Shown: positions 1 to 6,737 of the stretch, in pieces
How positions within the stretch are numbered: the first letter of the stretch is position 1
Layout of the letters: the number at the start of each line of letters is the position of its first letter
Assembly: GCA_934086255.1 (NCBI GenBank)
Contig: CAKOIB010000015.1
Coordinates: forward strand, 1 to 16,449
DNA length: 16,449 nucleotides
Origin: an uncultured Bacilli bacterium
GTDB taxonomy: Bacteria > Bacillota_I > Bacilli_A > RF39 > UBA660
Direction of reading: 5' to 3'
The notes under the pieces: generated by a model
Seen by the model: the letters and a program-made list of their open reading frames with translations, nothing else
Databases searched by the model: none
Told to the model about the DNA's origin: nothing
Made by a program: the position numbers and the translations under genes

Positions 1-683
1 GAGCTTTCTATTAAGAATGTGTCTGGGTTTACATTTATTATCTCTTTAGTTGTTGTTTTTTCTTCAAGTGGAGCGCCTGCTGGGAAAGTTGTTATTTCCT
101 TAGTGCTCATGTATTTTGTATACAAATCAATATCAGTTTCATCAACTTGTCCATCACCATTTAAATCTGCTGCTATTAACGTATAATTTAGAAAATTAAA
201 TGCAAAATCATTTACATATCTATTAGCAATAGTTTTATCATTAGTTTTAATCTGCCCATCATCATTTGTGTCACCAAGTTTATATGTCATAGTGTTTTGT
301 TTATCCACTACATGATATTGTATTACATCTTTATTTATAGATGAGTTTATTAAATCTTTTATAGTTAATTTATAATACGCCATATCACATGTAGAATTAT
401 TAGTTATAGTAACTGTTTTAGGTTTATAGTCTCCTTCAAGAGCCTGTCTTGTAGATATAGGATACTTACTAACTAGCATTAACTCATCACTTTCTTTAAA
501 GTTTATATCAAGTTCACATTTAGATATTTTTATATTTCTTCTTCCTAGTAAGTTAATACTTGGATTAAACAAAGCAAAAGAAATACTAACTACTATTAGT
601 ATTAGAAATATTATTATAGTTATTATCTTTTTATTTCTTCCTTTACTTTTTATAGGGTTATAAGTATTTTGCCCCCCCCCCAT
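1..683 (-). CDS. Membrane-anchored dockerin/EF-hand repeat surface protein, 5' part only, possible phase-variable start
   Basis: The gene runs off the left edge; about 227 codons are visible. A short basic N-terminus (KSKGRNKK) is followed by one hydrophobic helix (about 20 residues), so the protein is probably anchored with its bulk outside. Two dockerin-like calcium motifs follow: GDTNDDGQI and, about 35 residues later, ADLNGDGQVDETDID. Both have the D-x-N/D-x-D-G pattern of dockerin or EF-hand loops. The best ribosome binding site (GGAGG, 707-711) is 7 nt before a GTG at 697-699, but from that GTG the ten-G run at 672-681 shifts the frame into a stop at 658-660. The ATG at 681-683, whose G is the first base of the run, is in frame with the long ORF but lies 23 nt from the GGAGG. 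With nine G the GTG frame would read into the ORF. As sequenced, the gene is therefore either off or weakly translated from the ATG. Partner and function are unknown. Confidence 0.75.
   Translation of the reverse strand, partial: MGGGQNTYNPIKSKGRNKKIITIIIFLILIVVSISFALFNPSINLLGRRNIKISKCELDINFKESDELMLVSKYPISTRQALEGDYKPKTVTITNNSTCDMAYYKLTIKDLINSSINKDVIQYHVVDKQNTMTYKLGDTNDDGQIKTNDKTIANRYVNDFAFNFLNYTLIAADLNGDGQVDETDIDLYTKYMSTKEITTFPAGAPLEEKTTTKEIINVNPDTFLIES
672..681. repeat. Ten-base poly-C/poly-G tract at a start codon
   Basis: There are ten consecutive C on the plus strand (ten G in the coding sense) at the 5' end of the dockerin-like gene. Such a run is very unlikely by chance at this base composition, and no comparable G/C run was noticed elsewhere in the window. 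Its length decides whether the well-placed GTG start reads into the ORF (nine G) or into a stop (ten G). This is the usual form of a slipped-strand contingency locus. A homopolymer length error in the assembly is the main alternative. Confidence 0.85.
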
Positions 684-809
684 ACGAATATTTGTTCACG
701 TTATTTCCTCCTTAGTTTTTATTAAAAAAATATATAATTTTCGAATTATTTTACCCGATTTTATGTTTGAAATAATAAGAATTATTTTTTTGTGGATTAT
801 TACACATTA

Positions 810-838
810 ATTTTATAACAAAAATACCACTTTTTCAA
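810..838 (-). promoter_or_regulatory. Sigma-A type promoter for the dockerin-like gene
   Basis: Read on the minus strand, TTGAAA (833-838) and TAAAAT (810-815) are separated by 17 nt. The start point would be near 803, giving an untranslated leader of about 100 nt before the GTG/ATG starts at 699/683. Prediction is from sequence match only. Confidence 0.5.
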
Positions 839-876
839 GTACTATTTCTTGTTAGATTTTTCTACTCTCAATAAAC

Positions 877-905
877 TTGACACGCAAACATTTATTTGTT
901 ATATT
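877..905 (+). promoter_or_regulatory. Near-consensus sigma-A promoter for the small hydrophobic peptide
   Basis: TTGACA (877-882), a 17-nt spacer and TATATT (900-905). The predicted start point is near 912, exactly where the left inverted repeat (GCACG...) begins. This is one of the best promoter matches in the window, which is notable for a locus encoding only 28 residues. Confidence 0.7.
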
Positions 906-968
906 TATATTGCACGTATCTTTGGGCGCCGTCTTCATTATCTTTTTTTAAGAAATGAGGTGATAATT

Positions 969-1055
969 ATGATGAGTAAAAAAGACTTTGTCATTTTGCT
1001 ACAATTTGTAGTTATTATTTTATTATTAATTATCTTCTTAAAATATTTTAAGTAA
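969..1055 (+). CDS. 28-residue hydrophobic peptide, possible type I toxin-like membrane peptide
   Basis: Starts at the ATG at 969 (a second ATG follows at once), with a strong ribosome binding site (ATGAGGTGAT, 955-964) matching the 16S 3' end. The peptide begins MMSKKDF, continues as one hydrophobic helix of about 19 residues rich in V/I/L/F, and ends with a short basic tail (KYFK). This build (tiny, one membrane segment, charged ends) is shared by type I toxins and by small holin-like peptides of Firmicutes. I cannot assign it to a named family. It has its own strong promoter and a stable hairpin 12 nt after the stop, and it lies between inverted repeats with a possible opposing promoter. 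The open frame extends upstream to 849, but that extension starts before the predicted promoter -35 and is unlikely to be translated. Confidence 0.5.
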   Translation: MMSKKDFVILLQFVVIILLLIIFLKYFK

Positions 1056-1067
1056 TAGTTATAATAA

Positions 1068-1102
1068 ATGCGACGTCTCTCTGATATAGAGAAGCGTCGC
1101 AT
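1068..1102. terminator. Strong hairpin, possible bidirectional terminator
   Basis: ATGCGACG (1068-1075) pairs with CGTCGCAT (1095-1102). After a small internal mismatch, TCTCT (1078-1082) pairs with AGAGA (1088-1092), leaving a 5-nt loop. The U-tracts on either side are poor (CTTTCG on plus, TTATTATA on minus), so it may be a structural or pairing element rather than an efficient terminator. A second, weaker hairpin (ACTACT/AGTAGT, 1159-1173) followed by TTTT could end plus-strand transcripts further on. Confidence 0.55.
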
Positions 1103-1153
1103 CTTTCGTCAACACAAGAAGACGGCGTTCAAGGAACGTGCTTCTTTATATAT

Positions 1154-1182
1154 AATATACTACTTTTAGTAGTTTTATACAA
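1154..1182 (-). promoter_or_regulatory. Possible promoter facing the small-peptide gene (antisense RNA)
   Basis: On the minus strand, TTGTAT (1177-1182) and TATATT (1154-1159) are 17 nt apart. Transcription would start near 1147 and run through the right inverted repeat into the hairpin at 1068-1102, convergent with the peptide mRNA. In an AT-rich genome such matches are common, so this is tentative. Confidence 0.35.
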
Positions 1183-1206
1183 GTATTTATCGTTATTTTA
1201 TTAATG

Positions 1207-1716
1207 CTATTCTTCGATAAAGTTTTCTCCTTTATGTGGTTCTGTTCTCAATAGATCATTATAATCAAATTGTCTTAATACTTCATATAAAACTATTGCA
1301 ACACAATTTGAAAGATTAAGACTTCTTACATCACTTGTCATTGGTATTCTCATACAGTGTTCTAAGTCTTTTTGTAATATTTCTTTTGGTATACCTGTGC
1401 TTTCTTTACCAAATATTAAGTAAATATCTTTATTTATATCTTCTTTATAGTTAAAACTACTATGAGGTTTTTTACCATATCTTGTGAAATAGTAATATGT
1501 TCCTTTGTTTTTATTTTTAAAGTCATCAAAGTTTTCATATACTTCATACTTTAATTTATCTATATAGTTTACTCCACTTCTTCTTATTCTTTTTTCATCT
1601 AGTTCAAAACCAAGTGGTTTTATAAGATGTAGTTTAGCTCCAGTTGCTACACATGTTCTCATAATGTTTCCAGTATTTTGTGGTATTTCTGGTTCATATA
1701 GTACTATGTTTATCAT
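1207..1716 (-). CDS. trmL: tRNA (cytidine(34)-2'-O)-methyltransferase TrmL (SPOUT family)
   Basis: At 169 residues this is the typical length for the minimal SPOUT enzyme TrmL (also called YibK or CspR). It 2'-O-methylates the wobble nucleotide of certain leucine tRNAs using S-adenosylmethionine. Family motifs are visible: PEIPQNTGNIMRTC (residues 9-22), the glycine-rich FGKESTGIP loop (102-110) and the knot segment MTSDVRSLNLSNCVAI (126-141), which forms the cofactor-binding trefoil knot. The enzyme acts in the cytoplasm as a dimer. Its ATG overlaps the TGA of the upstream gene in an ATGA arrangement, so the two are translationally coupled, although their functions have no obvious link. Confidence 0.95.
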   Translation of the reverse strand: MINIVLYEPEIPQNTGNIMRTCVATGAKLHLIKPLGFELDEKRIRRSGVNYIDKLKYEVYENFDDFKNKNKGTYYYFTRYGKKPHSSFNYKEDINKDIYLIFGKESTGIPKEILQKDLEHCMRIPMTSDVRSLNLSNCVAIVLYEVLRQFDYNDLLRTEPHKGENFIEE

Positions 1717-2216
1717 ATTTCATATCCTTTTAAGAATTGTTCTATTTCGTTTATTGTTAGTACTTTGTCATCTGATGATAATATATCTATAATTTTACCA
1801 CTTTTAAATACTAATAGTGTTGGATATTTATTTACTTTTTTTACTAAGTCACTACTTTTATATTTATTATATATTTTAGTAGAATAATCATTTTCATCAC
1901 TTTTAAATCCAAGGTTTAAATATACTATATCATCGTTTAGATTATTACTAGTGATATATTTTTTAAACTTTGATTCAAAACTACGACATGTTTTTTCACT
2001 AGTAGTACACATATATACTACAAGGAAGTCTCTTTCTTGTAGTATGTTTGATAGATTATTATATTTTACTTCCATAAGGGTATCTGTTATTACTGGATCA
2101 TTTAATTTATTATTATCATATTGTTTATACCAAGAAAATAAGTATAAACTTATTATAATTGTTGATAGAATTATTAATAATAATACAAAATAGTTTTTAG
2201 TTTTTACTTCTTTCAT
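1713..2216 (-). CDS. Membrane-anchored thioredoxin-fold protein with a CX6C site
   Basis: 167 residues. Residues 9-28 form an N-terminal membrane anchor after a lysine-bearing start, so the rest is probably extracytoplasmic. The remainder fits a thioredoxin fold: a strand FLVVYMC leading to two cysteines (C70 and C77, spacing CX6C), and the later KYPTLLVFKSGKI segment with the cis-proline (P132) and the usual strand-turn-strand. The spacing differs from the CXXC of true thioredoxins. It may be a divergent redox protein, or the fold may serve another role. The start has a good binding site (ATGAGGTGA). It overlaps trmL by 4 nt. No specific family name is given because I cannot confirm one. Confidence 0.75.
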   Translation of the reverse strand: MKEVKTKNYFVLLLIILSTIIISLYLFSWYKQYDNNKLNDPVITDTLMEVKYNNLSNILQERDFLVVYMCTTSEKTCRSFESKFKKYITSNNLNDDIVYLNLGFKSDENDYSTKIYNKYKSSDLVKKVNKYPTLLVFKSGKIIDILSSDDKVLTINEIEQFLKGYEI

Positions 2217-2252
2217 TATAGTCTCACCTCATTTTATATTTTAACACATTAA

Positions 2253-3272
2253 TTATTTATTTTGAAGTGTTTTTAACACTTTTAATGCATCGTTAAATGT
2301 TTCAACTTTATATAATTTTAATTTATAGTTTTTTTCTTTTATAGTGTTGTATGCTTCATCATAGTTTTCTTTAGGTACTAGGAATATATCACATTTTTTT
2401 CTTTTTGCTCCGAGTAGTTTATATTTTACTCCTCCAATTTCTCCGACTATACCATCTTTATCAATAGTGCCTGTTCCACATACTTTATTACCTTTAGTTA
2501 TGTCAGTATTATTAAGTTTATTATATATTGATAGAGATAGCATTAATCCTCCGGATGGTCCACTTTGTTTACCTGAGAAGTCAAATGTTATTTTAGGATC
2601 CACTTCATAGTTATAATCATTTAAGATGTATACTCCCATTCTTTTTTCATTGTCTATTAGTTTTATTTTTGTTTTAGTAATTATTTCTTTATTATTTCTT
2701 TGTACTTTTATTATTACATCATCATTTTCATTTTTTTTATTTATTATTTCTTTTATTTGTGATGCATCATTTATTTTAATATTATCTACTTCGATTATTT
2801 TATCTTTTGTTTTTAGATTTGTTGTTGCAAAGTCATCTATGTATATTACATATAAGTCACTTTTGGTAGTGGTTATTTTTTTATTTGAGTTGGTGTATGC
2901 TACAAATATTGCATTATTTATTGATTGATTAAAGTACATCTTTTCTCTAAATTCATAGTTTTCTTTTGTTTCTTTTTTATATGTTACATCTTTTACTTTT
3001 TCTTTTTCAAAGCTTGGTATTATATATGATAAAAGATATGTAATAACATTACCTTTTAACTCTGTTACATAGGTTGCATTTATTGAGCCATTTTTCTTTT
3101 TTTCATTTGTTATTTTTATATCTTTATCAAGGTTCATTGTTCCTCCCCCAATAGTTATATAGTAATCTACTGGTATAAGCATTATTGAAATGAATATTAC
3201 TAAGGTTATTGTATAGATTATTGTTTTTTTATCAAAAAAGTTTTTAATATTTGTAATTATTTTATTTTTCAT
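2253..3272 (-). CDS. YlbL-type PDZ/Lon-like (S16) membrane serine protease
   Basis: 339 residues. An N-terminal TM segment (about 18-38) precedes an extracytoplasmic part. The middle (about 120-200) fits a PDZ domain that would bind substrate C-termini. The C-terminal part (about 225-335) is a Lon proteolytic domain without an ATPase. SGPSGGLM supplies the catalytic serine (S240) and GEIGGVKYKLLGAKRKKC the catalytic lysine (K283 by alignment with Lon). This is the layout of B. subtilis YlbL and streptococcal SepM, which cleave membrane or secreted peptides. It lies head to head with ylbJ (47 nt between starts); in B. subtilis ylbJ and ylbL are also close neighbours, which supports both calls. 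The start has a good AAGGAG site. The physiological substrate cannot be read from the sequence. Confidence 0.9.
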   Translation of the reverse strand: MKNKIITNIKNFFDKKTIIYTITLVIFISIMLIPVDYYITIGGGTMNLDKDIKITNEKKKNGSINATYVTELKGNVITYLLSYIIPSFEKEKVKDVTYKKETKENYEFREKMYFNQSINNAIFVAYTNSNKKITTTKSDLYVIYIDDFATTNLKTKDKIIEVDNIKINDASQIKEIINKKNENDDVIIKVQRNNKEIITKTKIKLIDNEKRMGVYILNDYNYEVDPKITFDFSGKQSGPSGGLMLSLSIYNKLNNTDITKGNKVCGTGTIDKDGIVGEIGGVKYKLLGAKRKKCDIFLVPKENYDEAYNTIKEKNYKLKLYKVETFNDALKVLKTLQNK

Positions 3273-3319
3273 AGATTGTTTTCTCCTTAATATAATTATA
3301 ACAGGAAAGTGAGGAAAGT

Positions 3320-4264
3320 ATGAAAAAAAAGTTTTATTCTTTAATGGTTATGTTATGTTTGTCTTTTGTTATTTTTTTTATGTTTGTTAATTCTAATGTA
3401 GTAAACGATTCTATATTTTTTAGTTATGAATTATTTATTAAGAATATTTTCCCATCACTATTTCCTATGTTTATTATATCATATATTTTAGTAGAAATTG
3501 GTATACCTGAGTTTTTAGGTAGTATTTTTTATAAAGTTTTTAATAAATTGTTTTTAGTTAATAGTAATGCTAGTTTTGTTTTTTTTATGAGTATGATTAC
3601 TGGTTTTCCTAGTAGTGCTAAGTATATTGATATGTTAATGGATAAGAAGAAAATTGATTCTTATGATGCTTCGAAGATATTAACATTTACTTTTTTTTCT
3701 AATCCTTTGTTTATTGTAAATACAGTTGGTGTCATGTTTCTTGGTAGTATTAATTTAGGTTTTATTATATTAATTTCTCATGTTATTGGTAATGTTTTAG
3801 TAGGTATTGTTTTTAGGAGTTATAATAAATCTAATATAACTGAAGTCATTGATGTTAGAAAAAGTATTAAGGATCTTGTTAATAGAATTAATACTACTAA
3901 TTTTTTTAGTGTTTTTTTAAATGGTATAAAGGATGCAATTAATACTATGATTTTAATATTTGGTATTATTGTAACTTTTCAAATAATTATTGGTATTTTG
4001 CCTTGTAATGTGTTTTTTAAAGGTGTTATTGAGATGACTACTGGTTTAAGAACTATATCTTTTTATGATGATTTATATTTAAAAGTGTTTTTATCTACAT
4101 TTTTTATAAGTTTTGGCGGATTTTCTGTTCATACACAAATAATGAATATATTAAATAAAAAAAGAGTAAAATATTTACCCTTTCTGCTTGCTAGAGTTAT
4201 TCATGGTGTTATAAGTGCACTTATTGCGATTGTGTTATTTCACTTAATGGATGGACTATTGTAA
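3320..4264 (+). CDS. ylbJ: Sporulation-associated integral membrane protein YlbJ
   Basis: 314 residues, almost entirely hydrophobic with around eight predicted membrane spans. The family carries a nucleoside-transporter-like gate domain, fitted here by FPSLFPMFIISYILVEIG near the N-terminus, the SMITGFPSSAKYIDML segment, and the later TFFISFGGFSVHTQIMNI. In B. subtilis YlbJ is made in the mother cell and contributes to cortex formation and spore heat resistance, so its presence suggests a spore former or a recent descendant of one. The start has AGTGAGGAAAGT just upstream. It is divergent from the YlbL-type gene, and its last 44 nt overlap the convergent prepilin gene. Confidence 0.85.
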   Translation: MKKKFYSLMVMLCLSFVIFFMFVNSNVVNDSIFFSYELFIKNIFPSLFPMFIISYILVEIGIPEFLGSIFYKVFNKLFLVNSNASFVFFMSMITGFPSSAKYIDMLMDKKKIDSYDASKILTFTFFSNPLFIVNTVGVMFLGSINLGFIILISHVIGNVLVGIVFRSYNKSNITEVIDVRKSIKDLVNRINTTNFFSVFLNGIKDAINTMILIFGIIVTFQIIIGILPCNVFFKGVIEMTTGLRTISFYDDLYLKVFLSTFFISFGGFSVHTQIMNILNKKRVKYLPFLLARVIHGVISALIAIVLFHLMDGLL

Positions 4265-4703
4265 ATCCGAATTTTTTTGTACCATCGACATAGCTATATT
4301 CAAGTGTTATTGTCAGGATGTTATTTTCCAGGTTTATTTTGCTTGATGATGATTGTGATAGTATTTCAGTGTTGCTGAAATATGGTATTTCATAAGTGAC
4401 ATTGTTATATATTATTTTACCATTGTCTATTTTTATATTTCTTTTTGTACCATTGAAGTTGCAGTCTATTGATTTTTCTTGTGATAAGTTTTCACAACTA
4501 GTAACTTTATTTTTTATAAGATCTCCTTGTATTCTTGCAATCATTAGATTATCAAAGTCTTTGAACTCTTTTTCCATTTGTTTATCAGTAACATCTGATT
4601 TTACTTCCATTATTATATTGAATAGTCCAACGAGTATGATCATAAGGAGTGCAAATGATACTATTACTTCGACTAGGGTTATTCCTTTATTATTTAATTT
4701 CAT
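4221..4703 (-). CDS. Type IV prepilin-like protein (minor pilin)
   Basis: 160 residues. The ATG at 4703 is chosen because AGGAGG lies 5 nt before it and because it puts the class III signal at the very N-terminus: MKLNNKG followed by ITLVE. Prepilin peptidase would cut after G7, leaving a mature protein with the conserved glutamate at +5 (E12). A hydrophobic helix of about 20 residues follows and builds the pilus core. The globular part has few recognisable features; two cysteines (near residues 70 and 80) could form a disulphide. It follows the large prepilin after 13 nt, in one transcription unit. It is probably a minor or priming pilin, but the assignment to a PilV- or GspI-type is uncertain. 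Confidence 0.85.
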   Translation of the reverse strand: MKLNNKGITLVEVIVSFALLMIILVGLFNIIMEVKSDVTDKQMEKEFKDFDNLMIARIQGDLIKNKVTSCENLSQEKSIDCNFNGTKRNIKIDNGKIIYNNVTYEIPYFSNTEILSQSSSSKINLENNILTITLEYSYVDGTKKFGFTIVHPLSEITQSQ

Positions 4704-4716
4704 GTGTACCTCCTTA

Positions 4717-6639
4717 TTAGTTTGAGACGACTGCTCTAGTTGAAACATTTATATTTGAAAGTCCTGTGTCATGTCCAAAGTAGAAAAGGCCTGCATTTGT
4801 CCCAGCACTATGATTTCCACCACGGACAAACCATGATGAATTAGAATAGATAAAGCTTGCATAATCTGCGTACCAATTACCATGTATTCCTGTTGGCGCC
4901 ATTTCTTTTGTTGCGTCTCCTAGTTTTCCTCTTGTATATTGTGTATTGCTCTCACCATAACTGTATTTATCATAGTATCTTTTACTTGGGAATGCATATG
5001 TTCCTGTAAATGATGTCCCCTTAACTAAGATTCCTGTGAATGCTGAGTTCATGTTGTTAGTTGTTGCACTTCCAACCATAGGTTGTCCATTTGTCCATAC
5101 CATGTTACCCATCATATATTCCCATGAACCACCACTTAAGTCATATATTCCTGTGATGTTTCCTGTTGTTGATGTACTTTGTCCTAATGTTGTTGTATAT
5201 GAATTACAAGCTGTACCACTTGATGTAGATCCTTCACTTTGTGGTCCACATCCTGTTGTATATGTATTTGCACTATTTATTGCTACTTCTTTATTTATTC
5301 CATATTTACTATGTGATAGATATGCTACTGCGCCCCATTCCATATTTTTTATCATATGAGTTTCATCACTTGTACTAAAACCATATTGATTTCCAGATTC
5401 TCTCATCTTTTGGATTCCATTAAATAATGTTCCTACTTGTGCTCCTCTCCATGATGTTACATCTGGTTTTATCTGAGGTCTTATTGTTTGTAAGTTACAT
5501 CCTGAACCTACTGCTGATGTATTTGTTGGAGTACATGAAATATTACTTGATACTTCAAACTTACCTACCCATATTCCTGTTAGTTCTTCTCCAGTTTCTC
5601 TTACGTTGTTGTCATTCTTATCCCACCAGAATGCTGGATGGGTATATGTACTTGTTCCTGCTTTTAAACTTCCATTTGTACTATCTGTACATGTTTCACT
5701 TGTACTACTAGTACCTGTTACTGCATCATTACATTTTATTGTACCAGAACTATTTGTACCACTCTCAAACTTAACATTTATTTCTTGTGGTGTATTGGTA
5801 TTTAAATATGTGTAAGTATATCTAGGTATCCATACCCACATTGTATTAATATCACTCATTGGTATTGTAGTTCCTGCACTTGCATTTAAATATTTAGTTC
5901 TATTTGTGCTTGTAACGGTTACTGCATTTGCCCACATCTTATTGCTATAGTTGTACCAATTACTATTGTTATTAGACGAGTCTGCCTTTTTCCATTGTTT
6001 TGCTGTTTCATCATAGTATACTGGTATCATGTTACTTGTAAGTTTTGGTGCATTAGCTCCGCTTGTATCTATTTTTGGTATATCATCTTTTTCATATTTT
6101 AATTTAACATTGGCATAACCAGAATTAGTTTTTATAATTAGTCTATATATTTCTTGTTGATTGTCTCTATCATTATAATCAGGTAAACTTAATATATAGG
6201 TTCTAAGATCTGGTAATTTATTTGTGTCTTTTTTTAATTCATTTTTTAGACTTGATATATTATAGTTAGTTAGTATTAATGTAGGATTTAGTTTGGCTTT
6301 TAGATTTGTACATATATCTTTGTTGGTACCTGCGAGTGAATCACAAGATTTTTCATTACCATTTGTATCGTGTCCTATTAAAAGAATATATTTATTTGTA
6401 CTTATTTCATTATTTGCTTGTTGTTGTAGTGCCTCATCTGTTATGTATTCTTGGAATAGTTTTCTAAAGTAATGTAGTTCGTATTGACTTGATATATCAT
6501 TATAGTTTTCACTTCTTGCATATTCACCTGAAAGTGGCATGAAGTTACTATATAGTACTGTAAATATTACCATCATTACTAGTGTTACTGCTAGTATTTC
6601 CGCTAGTGCGAACCCTTTATTATTCTTTTTTATTTTCAT
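4717..6639 (-). CDS. Large prepilin with SUMF1/FGE-like C-terminal domain
   Basis: 640 residues. The N-terminus is a class III signal: MKIKKNNKG cut before FALAE, with E14 at mature +5, then a hydrophobic helix to about residue 30. A pilin-like stalk region follows (about 35-190). From about 260 onward the sequence resembles the SUMF1/formylglycine-generating-enzyme fold: MWVWIPRYTY (267-276), LTGIWVGKFEVS (353-364), KNMEWGAVAYLSHSKYG (431-447), the hallmark-like IYDLSGGSWEY (498-508), and a terminal WFVRGG (603-608) ... RAVV (635-638). This fold belongs to the C-type-lectin superfamily, often used for binding, so the protein may be a pilus-tip adhesin. No catalytic use is implied. Several cysteines (99, 110, 303, 317, 369, 381, 464, 478) allow disulphides. 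The start follows AAGGGTGAT. Confidence 0.8.
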   Translation of the reverse strand: MKIKKNNKGFALAEILAVTLVMMVIFTVLYSNFMPLSGEYARSENYNDISSQYELHYFRKLFQEYITDEALQQQANNEISTNKYILLIGHDTNGNEKSCDSLAGTNKDICTNLKAKLNPTLILTNYNISSLKNELKKDTNKLPDLRTYILSLPDYNDRDNQQEIYRLIIKTNSGYANVKLKYEKDDIPKIDTSGANAPKLTSNMIPVYYDETAKQWKKADSSNNNSNWYNYSNKMWANAVTVTSTNRTKYLNASAGTTIPMSDINTMWVWIPRYTYTYLNTNTPQEINVKFESGTNSSGTIKCNDAVTGTSSTSETCTDSTNGSLKAGTSTYTHPAFWWDKNDNNVRETGEELTGIWVGKFEVSSNISCTPTNTSAVGSGCNLQTIRPQIKPDVTSWRGAQVGTLFNGIQKMRESGNQYGFSTSDETHMIKNMEWGAVAYLSHSKYGINKEVAINSANTYTTGCGPQSEGSTSSGTACNSYTTTLGQSTSTTGNITGIYDLSGGSWEYMMGNMVWTNGQPMVGSATTNNMNSAFTGILVKGTSFTGTYAFPSKRYYDKYSYGESNTQYTRGKLGDATKEMAPTGIHGNWYADYASFIYSNSSWFVRGGNHSAGTNAGLFYFGHDTGLSNINVSTRAVVSN

Positions 6640-6651
6640 ATAAAATCACCC

Positions 6652-6680
6652 TTGATTATTAACTAAATCTATTATATAAT
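6652..6680 (+). promoter_or_regulatory. Sigma-A promoter for the pilus ATPase gene
   Basis: TTGATT (6652-6657), a 17-nt spacer and TATAAT (6675-6680). The start point would be near 6687. The promoter lies in the region divergent from the large prepilin, so the two pilus units could be regulated together. Confidence 0.65.
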
Positions 6681-6737
6681 ATTTATATAATAATTTCTAG
6701 TGTAAATTAAAAGAATATGAGAATAAAGAGGGATTTT

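Larger units (their letters stand above)
912..1141. repeat. Imperfect long inverted repeats (912-936 and 1118-1141) enclosing a small-peptide gene
   Basis: The left arm holds GCACG, then CGCCGTCTTC at 927-936. The right arm holds GAAGACGGCG at 1118-1127, then CGTGC at 1137-1141. The two blocks are perfectly complementary and the 9-10 nt between them are partly complementary, allowing for G-U pairs. At RNA level the 5' and 3' ends of a transcript crossing the unit would pair in a stem of roughly 25 nt. At DNA level it looks like the termini of a small element. No clear target-site duplication was seen. Confidence 0.65.

Noticed and set aside
849..968. N-terminal extension of the 28-residue peptide to 68 residues
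   Set aside because: The extension would start upstream of the predicted promoter -35 and has no binding site, whereas the ATG at 969 has an excellent one.
4704..4748. Earlier start for the small prepilin
   Set aside because: It would place 15 extra residues before the class III signal peptide and overlap the upstream gene, and AGGAGG is placed for the ATG at 4703.
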